Shown here: one piece after another, positions 23,886-32,445 of the stretch
Position numbering within the stretch: position 1 is the first letter of the stretch
Layout of the letters: every line of letters starts with the position of its first letter
Assembly: GCF_034424525.1 (NCBI RefSeq)
Contig: NZ_CP139979.1
Span: 3,993,001-4,057,000 of the forward strand
Direction of reading: 5' to 3'
Source of the DNA: Sphingobium yanoikuyae
GTDB taxonomy: Bacteria > Pseudomonadota > Alphaproteobacteria > Sphingomonadales > Sphingomonadaceae
Length of the DNA stretch: 64,000 bases
Position numbers and translations under genes: made by a program
Notes under the pieces: model-generated
Told to the model about the DNA's origin: nothing
Databases searched by the model: none
What the model saw: only the letters and a program-made list of their open reading frames with translations

Positions 23886-25952
23886 TCAGCGCAGCCGGAA
23901 CAGGGCCACGCCATGGGCCGCGATCTGGCCATCCTGCCAGTCGCCCTGTGCCAGCGTCGCGCCCGACGGCAGCGTGAGCGGCCGCGCCTGCGCGCCATGG
24001 TTGATGACGATCAGCACGCGCTTGCCCGCCCCTGCCCGCTCGCTGATTTCCAGGTCGGGATGGGCATCGGGCACCAGCGGTTGCAGCTTCGCCTCGCCGA
24101 TCAGCCGATCGGCCAACTGGGCCATCGCCGCCGGCTCCAGCCAGGCCCCCAGATAGGTGATGCGCCCCTTGCCCACCCGACGCGACACCAAGGCCGGCTT
24201 GCCGTCGAGCCAGCCGCCCGGATTGTCATAGCTGGCGAGCACCTGCACATCGGACGCGGTCGGCCTGATCTCTTCCGCCCAGATGCTGGCGGTGCCGGTA
24301 ACGGCGCCCTTGACCCCGACATTTTCGTCGAGCGCATAATATTGATCGATCTGTGCGCCCAGAAGATCGGCGAGCGGGCCGGGCTGGCGCTGCGGCCAGA
24401 GCGCATTGGCATCGTCCTTCATGCCCGAGCGCGCGCCGAGCAGCAGTTGCCCGCCATTGCGGACATAGGCCGCAAGCCTGTCCGCCTGCGCCCGGGTGAT
24501 GACATTGAGATTTGGGGCGACGACCAGCGGATAGGCCGACAGGTCATCGTCCACCGACAGGATATGGACGCCCTGCGCTTCGGTGCGGAACGGGCGATAG
24601 CTGTCGGTAAAGGCCTTGATCGGATCGAACGCCTTGTTGTGCCGTTGCAGGTCAATCGCCCAGCGACTGTCATAGGAAAAGAGGAAGCCGATCCTGGCTG
24701 CGGGCTGGGTATCGGCCAGCAGGCCGGCGGCCGCCGTCATGTCCTTTGCCGTCCGGGCGATTTCGGCATGGATCGGATTAGGCTCGCCATCCTGGCCCAG
24801 CACGGCGCCATGATAGGTCTCCTGGCCGTTGGCGGCCGGCCGCCATTGCCAATAGAGCACAGCGTCGGCGCCATGGGACACCGCCTGCCAGGCCATTTCA
24901 CGGGTCTGTCCGGGATCGAGCGCCCGGTTGACGGGCACCCAGTCGACCCGCCCCGGCTGCGTTTCCATCAACCAGAAATTGCGCCGCTTATAGCCGCGCA
25001 CCAGATCATGATTGGCGCCATTGGCGACCCAGTCCGGGCGGCCATCCGGGATGTAATTGTCCCAGGATGCGATATCGAGATCGCGGTGCATCTGGAAATG
25101 GTCGAAGCCGGCATTCCAGAACATCGTGTTGGTGGTGATGAAGGCGCGGGAGTCGATCAGCGGGCGGATCGCCTGCGCCTGATTCTGGACATAGTCGGTC
25201 CAGGTCGCGCTGGTGAAATGCTTGAAATCGAGCAGCAGACCGGGATTTTGCTGACCGGTGGCGTGCAGCGGCACCTGGTCGAAGTCGTTATAATGCTGGC
25301 TCCAATATTGGGTGGTCCAGCGCTGGTTGAGCGTGTCGATGCTGCCGTAGCGGGCTTTCAGGAATCTGTGCCATGCCGCGACCGATTCAGGGTCGAAGCT
25401 GGGTGGGCCGACTTCATTGTCGATCTGCCAGCCGACGACCGATGGATCCCTGCCATAGCGTTTCGCCATTTCGACCGCGATGCGGCGGGAAAAGTCGCGA
25501 TAGCGCGCGCTGGCGAAGGAGAAATGGCGCCGACCTCCATGCCCCGCGCGGGTGCCATTTTCGTCGACGCGCAGCGTGTCGGGATATTTTTGGCTAAGCC
25601 AGGCCGGTGGCGCGGCGCTGGGCGTGCCGATGACGATCATGAAGCCGTGGCGCTTAGCCGCGGCGATCGCGCGATCCATCCAGGCGAAATCGAACTGCCC
25701 CTCGGCTGGCTCCATCGCGCTCCAGGCAAACTCGCCGATCCGCACGACATTGAAGCCGGTCGCCTTCATCATGGCGAGATCGACATCCCAGCGCTGTTCG
25801 GGCCATTGTTCGGGATACCAGGCAACGCCGACCGCGATCGCCGGCTTGTCGGCAAATTGGGTGGCGCGGGATTGATGGACGGCCGGTTGCGCGCCAAGAG
25901 GGGAAGCCGCGATCGCCAACCCCATGAGCGACGCCGCCCAAAGCCCCTTCAT
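23886..25952 (-). CDS. GH42 beta-galactosidase, exported (copy 1)
   Basis: Reading from the ATG at 25952, which is preferred over 25955 and 25958 because GGAGGG at 25959-25964 is then 6 bases upstream, this is a 688-residue protein with a signal peptide. The GH42 catalytic barrel opens with GVAWYPEQWPEQRWDVDL. The acid/base is E180 in WQIDNEVG and the nucleophile E330 in FWLMETQPG. A trimerisation-type domain (about residues 420-620) and a small C-terminal beta domain follow. It should release terminal beta-galactose (or alpha-L-arabinopyranose) in the periplasm. It is divergent from the GH127 operon and paralogous to the GH42 at 34044. Confidence 0.92.
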   Translation of the reverse strand: MKGLWAASLMGLAIAASPLGAQPAVHQSRATQFADKPAIAVGVAWYPEQWPEQRWDVDLAMMKATGFNVVRIGEFAWSAMEPAEGQFDFAWMDRAIAAAKRHGFMIVIGTPSAAPPAWLSQKYPDTLRVDENGTRAGHGGRRHFSFASARYRDFSRRIAVEMAKRYGRDPSVVGWQIDNEVGPPSFDPESVAAWHRFLKARYGSIDTLNQRWTTQYWSQHYNDFDQVPLHATGQQNPGLLLDFKHFTSATWTDYVQNQAQAIRPLIDSRAFITTNTMFWNAGFDHFQMHRDLDIASWDNYIPDGRPDWVANGANHDLVRGYKRRNFWLMETQPGRVDWVPVNRALDPGQTREMAWQAVSHGADAVLYWQWRPAANGQETYHGAVLGQDGEPNPIHAEIARTAKDMTAAAGLLADTQPAARIGFLFSYDSRWAIDLQRHNKAFDPIKAFTDSYRPFRTEAQGVHILSVDDDLSAYPLVVAPNLNVITRAQADRLAAYVRNGGQLLLGARSGMKDDANALWPQRQPGPLADLLGAQIDQYYALDENVGVKGAVTGTASIWAEEIRPTASDVQVLASYDNPGGWLDGKPALVSRRVGKGRITYLGAWLEPAAMAQLADRLIGEAKLQPLVPDAHPDLEISERAGAGKRVLIVINHGAQARPLTLPSGATLAQGDWQDGQIAAHGVALFRLR

Positions 25953-25979
25953 CATCATCCCTCCGCTCCTCTTGCAATT

Positions 25980-25993
25980 TATCATATGATATT
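25980..25993. promoter_or_regulatory. AT-rich operator-like site B (GH42 / GH127 divergent promoter)
   Basis: TATCATATGATA (25980-25991) is a perfect 12-bp palindrome, continuing TT to give ATATGATATT (25984-25993). It sits in the 102-base divergent gap, 27 bases upstream of the GH42 start and 61 bases before GH127. The same core occurs at four other divergent promoters in this window. Confidence 0.6.
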
Positions 25994-26054
25994 GTTAAAT
26001 CGCCTCATAGCGCAAGTCTGCGCATGACGACAACAATGGAAACGGGGATTGAGG

Positions 26055-27905
26055 ATGAGCCAGGGGCTTCATGACGGGCGCGTTGACGGAAGTGGTGACG
26101 GTTCGGGCCTGTCCCGGCGCGGCTTCATCCATTGCGCCGCCTGTGCCGGCACCGCCGCTGGCGCGATCGGCACCCCGGCCATGGCCTTTGCCGCTGCCAC
26201 CGGCGCGCGCGGCACCGAGGTACTGAAGGAATTTCCCTATGGTGCGGTCCAGCTGACCGGTGGCGTGGTCAAGGATCATTATGACCATATCCACGCCCAT
26301 TATCTGGCCCTCGACAATGACCGGGTACTCAAGGTGTTTCGCCAGCAGGCCGGCCTGCCCGCCCCCGGCCCGGACATGGGCGGCTGGTATGACCGCGACG
26401 GCTTCGTCCCTGGCCTCGCGTTCGGCCAATATATGTCGGGCCTGGCGCGGATCGGCGCGACCACCGGCGACAAGGCGGTCCATGCCAAGGTCGCGGCGCT
26501 GGTGCAGGGCTTTGGCGAATTCATCACCAAGACCAGGAACCCCTATGCCGGTCCCAAGGCGCAGGACCAGTGGGCGGCCTATACGATGGACAAATATGTC
26601 GTCGGCCTGATCGACGCCTATCGCCTGTCCGGGGTGGAGCAGGCCAAGACATTGCTGCCGATCACCATCGAGAAATGCCGCCCCTATATCTCGCCCGTGT
26701 CGCGCGACCGGATCGGCAAGGTCGATCCGCCCTATGACGAAACCTATGTGCTGTCGGAAAACCTGTTCCACGTCGCCGATATCACGGGCCAGGACAAGTA
26801 CCGGCAGATGGCGATCCATTATCTGCTGAACAAGGAATGGTTCGATCCGCTGGCCGCCGGGCAGGACGTGCTGCCGACCAAGCACGCCTATAGCCACACC
26901 ATTGCGCTGAGTTCCGGCGCGCAGGCCTATCTGCATCTGGGCGACGAGAAATATCGCAAGGCGCTGGTGAACGCCTGGACCTATATGGAGCCGCAGCGCT
27001 TCGCATCGGGCGGCTGGGGGCCAGAGGAGCAGTTTGTCGAACTGCATCAGGGCAAGCTTGCCGCCAGCCTCAAATCGTCCAAGGCGCATTTCGAAACGCC
27101 CTGCGGCAGCTTTGCCGACATGAAGCTGGCCCGCTATCTGGTGCGCTTCACCGGCGAGCCGGTCTATGGCGACGGGCTGGAACGGACGCTGTACAACACG
27201 ATGCTGGCGACCCGCCTGCCCGACAGCGACGGCGGATATCCTTATTATTCCAACTATGGGGCGGCGGCCGAAAAACTCTATTATCACCAGAAATGGCCCT
27301 GCTGCTCGGGCACCCTGGTGCAGGGCGTCGCCGACTATGTGCTGAACCTCTATTTCCATGACGACAATGCGCTGGTCGTGAACATGTTCGCGCCGTCCAC
27401 GGTGAAGTGGGACCGCCCCGGCGGCGCGGTACAGGTGGAGCAGCAGACCAATTATCCGGCGGAGGACACCACCCGCCTGACCGTGACCGCGCCGGGCAAT
27501 GGCCGCTTCGCCATGAAGCTGCGCATCCCCGCCTGGGCGAAGGGCGCGCAGTTGCGCGTCAATGGCGCGGCGCAGGGCGTGCAGCCGGGGACGTTGGCCG
27601 TGATCGACCGGACGTGGAAGGCGGGCGACATGGTGGAACTGACCCTGCCGCAGGCCCTGCGGACGCTGAGCATCGACGACAAGAACCCCGATATTGCCGC
27701 GGTGATGCGCGGGGCGGTGATGTATGTCGGCCTCAATCCCTGGACCGGGGTGGAGGATCAGCCGCTGGCGCTGCCCGCATCGCTGAAGCCGGTGCCGGGA
27801 TCGAGCCTTAATTACGCGATGGAAACCGGCGGCAGGAACCTCGTCTTCATCCCCTATTTCAACGTGGGGCTTGAGCGGTACAACACCTATTTCAAGATTG
27901 CCTGA
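26055..27905 (+). CDS. GH127-family glycoside hydrolase, Tat-exported
   Basis: This 616-residue protein starts at ATG 26055; an upstream TTG at 26049 is less likely. It has a twin-arginine leader (LSRRGFIHCAACAGTAAGA), then the (alpha/alpha)6 barrel and beta domains of GH127. The zinc/nucleophile cluster shows CCSGT (C416, C417) and FETPCGSF (E347, C350). The Glu-Cys spacing is one residue longer than the E-x-C of the bifidobacterial beta-L-arabinofuranosidase. Family members cleave beta-L-arabinofuranosides, and one Bacteroides member releases aceric acid from rhamnogalacturonan II. It is directly followed, two bases away, by a RuBisCO-like protein. Confidence 0.85.
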   Translation: MSQGLHDGRVDGSGDGSGLSRRGFIHCAACAGTAAGAIGTPAMAFAAATGARGTEVLKEFPYGAVQLTGGVVKDHYDHIHAHYLALDNDRVLKVFRQQAGLPAPGPDMGGWYDRDGFVPGLAFGQYMSGLARIGATTGDKAVHAKVAALVQGFGEFITKTRNPYAGPKAQDQWAAYTMDKYVVGLIDAYRLSGVEQAKTLLPITIEKCRPYISPVSRDRIGKVDPPYDETYVLSENLFHVADITGQDKYRQMAIHYLLNKEWFDPLAAGQDVLPTKHAYSHTIALSSGAQAYLHLGDEKYRKALVNAWTYMEPQRFASGGWGPEEQFVELHQGKLAASLKSSKAHFETPCGSFADMKLARYLVRFTGEPVYGDGLERTLYNTMLATRLPDSDGGYPYYSNYGAAAEKLYYHQKWPCCSGTLVQGVADYVLNLYFHDDNALVVNMFAPSTVKWDRPGGAVQVEQQTNYPAEDTTRLTVTAPGNGRFAMKLRIPAWAKGAQLRVNGAAQGVQPGTLAVIDRTWKAGDMVELTLPQALRTLSIDDKNPDIAAVMRGAVMYVGLNPWTGVEDQPLALPASLKPVPGSSLNYAMETGGRNLVFIPYFNVGLERYNTYFKIA

Positions 27906-27907
27906 CC

Positions 27908-29176
27908 ATGAGCGACCGGGTTTTTGCCACTTACGAGATCGAGACGGCCTTTCCGCTGGAACAGGCGGCGGCGACGATGGCGGGCGAGCAGTCGACCGGC
28001 ACCTTCGTCCGCGTGCCGGGCGAGACGGACGCGCTGCGCGAGGCCCATGCGGCGCGGGTCGAGGCTTTGGAGGAATTGGGCGAGGTCAGCGCGCCATCTT
28101 TGCCGGGATCGGGTTTGCCCAAGAACGGCGGCGACGGCAAGAGGCGGCGGGCGCGGGTGACGCTGTCCTGGCCGACATCCAATTTCGGCCTGTCGCTGCC
28201 CAATCTGCTGGCGACGATCAATGGCAATCTGTCGGAGCTGAAGGCCTTTTCCGGGCTGCGGCTGGTGGACGTGACGCTGCCCCCCGCCTTTCTGACCCGC
28301 TATCAGGGGCCGCAATTCGGCGTTGCAGGGACGCGCAGGCTGGCGGGCGTTTATGACCGGCCGATGATCGGCACGATCATCAAGCCGAGCGTCGGCCTGT
28401 CGCCCGAGGCGACGGCCGAGCAGGTGCGGGCGCTGGTCGAGGCCGGGGTCGACTTCATCAAGGACGACGAATTACAGGCGGACGGGCCCCATTGCCCGTT
28501 CGAAGCGCGGATCAGCGCGGTGATGCGCGTCATCAACGATCATGCCGACAAGACCGGCAAGAAGGTGATGTTCGCCGCCAACCTGACCGGCGAGATGGAC
28601 GAGATGCTGGCGCGGCACGACCATGTGCTGCGCGAAGGCGGCACCTGCATCATGGCGAGCATGAACAGCATCGGCCTGCCGGCGATGAAGATGCTGCGCG
28701 CCCATGCCCAGTTGCCGATCCACGGCCACCGCAATGGCTGGGGCATGCTGGGGCGGTCGCCCGCCATCGGCATGAGCTATATCGCCTTCCAGAAATTGTG
28801 GCGGCTGGCCGGGATCGACCACACCCATGTGAACGGCATCGACAATAAATTCTGCGAGAGCAACGAGAGCGTGATCGCGTCGGCCCGCGAATGTCTGACG
28901 CCGATGTTCCCCGCGCCTCATGCCGGGTGCGAGATCATGCCGGTCTTCTCGTCCGGCCAGTCGGCGCGGCAGGTGCCGGCGACTTTCGCGGCGCTGGGAT
29001 CGACCAACCTGATCTTTGCGGCGGGCGGCGGCATCATGGCGCATCCGGGCGGACCGGGCGCGGGCGTGCGCGCCCTGCAACAGGCCTGGGAAGCAGCGGT
29101 GGCCGGGGTCGACCAGGCCGAAGCGGCAAGCCAGGCGCCCGAACTGCGCGACGCGCTCGCCGCCTTCGCTGGATGA
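27908..29176 (+). CDS. oiaX: RuBisCO-like protein, candidate 3-oxo-isoapionate-4-phosphate transcarboxylase/decarboxylase
   Basis: This 422-residue RuBisCO large-chain homologue retains K159 (GTIIKP), the carbamylated Lys with metal ligands in IKDDE (K185, D187, E188), H272 (IHGH), H307 and K314 spaced as His327/Lys334 of RuBisCO (HVNGIDNK), S348/S349 and the phosphate-binding AAGGG at 371-375. The Lys177 equivalent is Ser161, and residues 61-82 form a Gly/Lys/Arg-rich insertion. With a DUF1537 kinase coupled downstream it matches the D-apionate pathway pair OiaK-OiaX, yielding 3-phosphoglycerate and glycolate. The decarboxylating alternative, OiaT, cannot be excluded. CO2-fixing RuBisCO is unlikely. 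Confidence 0.75.
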   Translation: MSDRVFATYEIETAFPLEQAAATMAGEQSTGTFVRVPGETDALREAHAARVEALEELGEVSAPSLPGSGLPKNGGDGKRRRARVTLSWPTSNFGLSLPNLLATINGNLSELKAFSGLRLVDVTLPPAFLTRYQGPQFGVAGTRRLAGVYDRPMIGTIIKPSVGLSPEATAEQVRALVEAGVDFIKDDELQADGPHCPFEARISAVMRVINDHADKTGKKVMFAANLTGEMDEMLARHDHVLREGGTCIMASMNSIGLPAMKMLRAHAQLPIHGHRNGWGMLGRSPAIGMSYIAFQKLWRLAGIDHTHVNGIDNKFCESNESVIASARECLTPMFPAPHAGCEIMPVFSSGQSARQVPATFAALGSTNLIFAAGGGIMAHPGGPGAGVRALQQAWEAAVAGVDQAEAASQAPELRDALAAFAG

Positions 29177-30471
29177 CGGACCTGCTCTACGCCTTTTACG
29201 GCGATGATTTCACCGGATCGACCGATGTGCTGGAACAGCTGGCAGAAGGAGGCGTGCCCGCCATCCTGTTCCTGCGCCAGCCTGATGTGGCGCTGCTGGC
29301 CCGTTTCCCCGATGTCCGGGCGATCGGCATGGCCGGCGACGCCCGCAGCCGCTCGCCTGGATGGATGGACCGGCACCTGCCTCCGGCCTTTGCCGCGCTG
29401 AGCGCCAGCGGCGCGCCGATATTGCACTATAAGACCTGCTCCACCTTCGACAGCAGTCCGTCGATCGGATCGATCGGCCGCGCGCTGGATATCGGCCGGC
29501 AGGCGCTGGGCGGGATCGTGCCGATCCTGATCGGCGCGCCGCATCTGGGCCGTTACCTGATCTTCGGCAATCTGTTCGCCGCGGCCGGTGGCGTGGTGCA
29601 TCGCATCGACCGGCACCCGACCATGGCGCGCCATCCGGTGACGCCGATGGACGAGGCCGACATGCGGCTGCATCTGGCGCGCCAGACAGCAGCGCGGATC
29701 GCGCTGGCGCCGATCGACCGGATCCAGGCGGGCGAAGCCGACAGGCTGTTTTGCGAGGCGAGCGACGCGGGGCTGGAAGCGATATTGTTCGACGGCATGG
29801 ACGAGGCGAGCCTGGCCGCCGTCGGCACTGTCCTGCTGGCGCATCAGCGCGATCGGTTCCGCTTCGCGGTCGGCAGTTCGGGCGTGACCCGCGCGCTGAT
29901 CCTGGGGTGGCAGGCGGCGGGCATCGTGCTGCCCGCGCCCGCCCTGCCCCGCGCCGGCACCGTCGACCGGTTGCTGGTGATGAGCGGCAGTTGCTCCCCC
30001 GTGACCGCAACACAGATCGCCACCGCGCGCCAGGGCGGCTTTGCCACGGTGCAGGCCGACGTTGCCGCACTGGTGGCCGGCAACCTGGCGGAAGAGGAGC
30101 GGCTGGCGCGGACCGCGATTGCCCGATTGGCCGACACGGGCCGGGTCGTGGTCCATTCGGCCGAAGGGCCGCTGGGGCAGGATGTGCCCGCCGCCGGCGC
30201 CGCCATCGGCGCGGCGCTGGGCCGGGTCAGCCGGACGGTCGTGCGGCAGAGCGGGATCGGGCGGCTGCTGTTCGCGGGCGGCGATACGTCCAGCCATGGC
30301 GTCGCGCAGATGGGGCTGGATGCCCTGGCCTGGGCCGCGCCACTGGAACGGGGCGCGCCGCTGGTCCGCGCCTTTGCCGCCGAGCCCGAACTGGACGGGC
30401 TGGAACTGGTGCTGAAGGGCGGCCAGATGGGCGCACCCGACTTTTTCGAAACGGTGCGGCGCGGCGGATAA
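29173..30471 (+). CDS. oiaK: DUF1537 four-carbon-acid-sugar kinase family, candidate 3-oxo-isoapionate kinase
   Basis: This 432-residue protein starts at ATG 29173, an ATGA overlap with the RuBisCO-like gene. The N-terminal domain opens AFYGDDFTGSTDVLEQLAEGG, the substrate-binding motif of DUF1537 kinases. The C-terminal nucleotide-binding domain has VMSGSCSPVTATQI, LLFAGGDTSS and VLKGGQMGAPDFF. The family phosphorylates acid sugars such as threonate, erythronate and 3-oxo-isoapionate. Coupling to an RLP is the recognised context of OiaK, so that assignment is favoured. It ends 23 bases from the convergent MFS gene without a clear terminator. Confidence 0.78.
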   Translation: MTDLLYAFYGDDFTGSTDVLEQLAEGGVPAILFLRQPDVALLARFPDVRAIGMAGDARSRSPGWMDRHLPPAFAALSASGAPILHYKTCSTFDSSPSIGSIGRALDIGRQALGGIVPILIGAPHLGRYLIFGNLFAAAGGVVHRIDRHPTMARHPVTPMDEADMRLHLARQTAARIALAPIDRIQAGEADRLFCEASDAGLEAILFDGMDEASLAAVGTVLLAHQRDRFRFAVGSSGVTRALILGWQAAGIVLPAPALPRAGTVDRLLVMSGSCSPVTATQIATARQGGFATVQADVAALVAGNLAEEERLARTAIARLADTGRVVVHSAEGPLGQDVPAAGAAIGAALGRVSRTVVRQSGIGRLLFAGGDTSSHGVAQMGLDALAWAAPLERGAPLVRAFAAEPELDGLELVLKGGQMGAPDFFETVRRGG

Positions 30472-30493
30472 CCACCGCGCGCGCCCTTTCCAT

Positions 30494-31765
30494 TCAGACC
30501 GCAACCGGAACCGGCACCTCCGCCGGCGCGGCCTTCTGGTCGAAACCGCGGGTGCAATCGATCCGCGCGAACAGGATCGCCGCGATCAACACCATCAGCG
30601 CCACGCCCTGAACCGGCAGGTCGTAATCGCCGGTTGCGCCGATCATGTAACCGATCACCACGGTGCAGACGAAGCCACCCAGATTGCCGGCGGTGTTCAT
30701 GACCCCGCTCGCGGTGCCGCCGTAGCGGCCGCCGATCGACATGCACATCGCCCAGGCCGAAGGCAGCATCAGGTCCATCACGCCAAAGGCAGAGGCCGCC
30801 AGGACGACGACCAGCAGCTTGCTGGTCGCAAGGCTCATCAGCACCAGCAGCACGGCGGTCGCCGCCAGGCAGAGGCTGGCGATGCGGCTATAGGCCTTGC
30901 GAATGCCGATCCGTTCGGCGAGGCGGTCACACAGCACGCCACCGGCGAGATTGGCGACGATGCCGAGCAGGAAGGGAATGGAACCATAAAGGCCCATTTC
31001 CGCCACGCTGAAATGGGCGCCATTGACCATCCAGGTCGGGAACCAGTTGAAGAAAAACCAGCTGCCAAAGGCATAGAAGCAATAGGCCAGCGCGATCAGC
31101 CAGAGCTGAGGCAGCGAGAGCAGCTTGCGCCAGGGCGTGCCGCTGTGCCCGCCATGCTCGTCGCTGCCGATCTCCGCGACCTCCGCCGCAGTAATGCCGG
31201 GCTGTTGCGCCGGGCTATCATGATAGAAGGCCCGCCAGGCCAGCGCCCAGCCCAGGCCGATCACGCCCAGCGCGATAAACACCGCGCGCCAGCCGAACTG
31301 CGCCTGCAGCGGCACCAGCAGCAGCGGCGCGAGCGCGCCGCCAAGCCGGCTGGCGGCCCAGATCACGCCCTGCCCCCGCGCCCGTTCGCGCGCCGGCAGC
31401 CAGCGATAGAGGACGCCCGACATGTTGGGATAGGCGCCCGCCGCGCCCAGGCCGAACAGAAAACGCGCGCCGGTTAGCTGCCAGAAATTGCGGCAGAAGG
31501 CGGTGGCGGCGGTGAAGAAGGACCACCACAGGGTGATGCGGGTCAGTTCCTTGCGATAGCCATGCCTGTCACCCAGCGCACCCGAGGGCACTTCGAACAC
31601 GGCATAGGCGATGACATAGGCGCCCAGCACCCAGCCCCATTGCTGCGGCGTGATGCCCAGTTCCTTCTGCACCGACGGCCCGGTGACCGCGATCGCCATG
31701 CGGTCGAGGAAGGTGATGACCGAAAGGACGCCGAGCAGCCCGACGACGGCATGGCGCTTTTTCAC
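30494..31765 (-). CDS. MFS transporter, anion:cation symporter (sugar acid) type
   Basis: This 423-residue protein has 12 predicted membrane segments. The ACS-family signature WGWVLGAYVIAYAVFEVPSG with GALGDRHGYRKEL matches transporters of hexuronates, galactonate and glucarate. The GTG start at 31765 overlaps the racemase stop (GTGA). Its position in an operon with GH29 and GH42, and convergent to the sugar-acid kinase, suggests uptake of an acidic sugar released in the periplasm. Confidence 0.85.
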   Translation of the reverse strand: MKKRHAVVGLLGVLSVITFLDRMAIAVTGPSVQKELGITPQQWGWVLGAYVIAYAVFEVPSGALGDRHGYRKELTRITLWWSFFTAATAFCRNFWQLTGARFLFGLGAAGAYPNMSGVLYRWLPARERARGQGVIWAASRLGGALAPLLLVPLQAQFGWRAVFIALGVIGLGWALAWRAFYHDSPAQQPGITAAEVAEIGSDEHGGHSGTPWRKLLSLPQLWLIALAYCFYAFGSWFFFNWFPTWMVNGAHFSVAEMGLYGSIPFLLGIVANLAGGVLCDRLAERIGIRKAYSRIASLCLAATAVLLVLMSLATSKLLVVVLAASAFGVMDLMLPSAWAMCMSIGGRYGGTASGVMNTAGNLGGFVCTVVIGYMIGATGDYDLPVQGVALMVLIAAILFARIDCTRGFDQKAAPAEVPVPVAV

Positions 31766-32430
31766 TGGCGCAGGTCCGCGAGCACGTCGCGCGCACGCTC
31801 CACCCCCAGTTCCGGGCTGGTGAAGACGGGCGCCGACACGGCACCGTCCGGCAGTGCGGCAAGCGCGCGGGCCATCGACGCCTGGGCGAACAGGATGGTA
31901 TCCATGCCCGCCATCCGGCCGGTCAGCGCTTCGCCGACGATCCGGTCATGGGTGGCACCATCGCCCGCCATGACGGCATCGAACGCGCCTTCGCAGACAT
32001 GTTCGACGATCTCGATCTCGCGGCCGGCTTCCTCAGCGACGCGGCGGACAAGGGCAGCGGTCGGCGCCAGGGTGGTCGACAGGGTGGCCAGCACGCCGAC
32101 CCTGTTACCCGCCGCAACCGCCCTTTCCGCCATCGGGCGATCGACGCGCAGCACCGGCTTGTCATGCAGCTGGGCGGCGATGTCCACCGCCGGCCCGATC
32201 GACGAGCAGGTCACCAGCGTGGCATCCGCGCCGGCGTCGAAGGTCGATCCGACCAGGTCGATCAGTCGGCGCATGGTCGGCTTTTCCAGCCGACCGGCGG
32301 CGATCGTGTTCTTGATCAGGCTTTCGTCCACGAAATGGAGTATGCGCACGCCCGGCAGGATCCGCGCGGTCAGTTCGTTGAACAGCGGGCTGAGCGTCGG
32401 GCTGGTATGGAGCAGGGCAAGGGTCTGCAT
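31762..32430 (-). CDS. Asp/Glu/hydantoin racemase superfamily protein
   Basis: This 222-residue protein has the duplicated alpha/beta racemase fold. The first Cys motif is present (LVTCSSIGPAV, near residue 75). The second catalytic position, normally a Cys in the C-terminal half, reads ILFAQASMARAL and lacks a Cys. The activity may therefore be other than two-base racemisation, for example an isomerase or decarboxylase of an acid sugar. It is in the operon GH42, GH29, this gene, MFS. No role in glycan use is established for it. Confidence 0.75.
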   Translation of the reverse strand: MQTLALLHTSPTLSPLFNELTARILPGVRILHFVDESLIKNTIAAGRLEKPTMRRLIDLVGSTFDAGADATLVTCSSIGPAVDIAAQLHDKPVLRVDRPMAERAVAAGNRVGVLATLSTTLAPTAALVRRVAEEAGREIEIVEHVCEGAFDAVMAGDGATHDRIVGEALTGRMAGMDTILFAQASMARALAALPDGAVSAPVFTSPELGVERARDVLADLRQ

Positions 32431-32445
32431 GGAGTCTCTCCGGTC

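Noticed and set aside
27908..29176. CO2-fixing RuBisCO large subunit
   Set aside because: The Lys177 equivalent is Ser, the protein has an insertion at 61-82 and is only 422 residues, there is no phosphoribulokinase, and it sits with a DUF1537 kinase in a sugar island.
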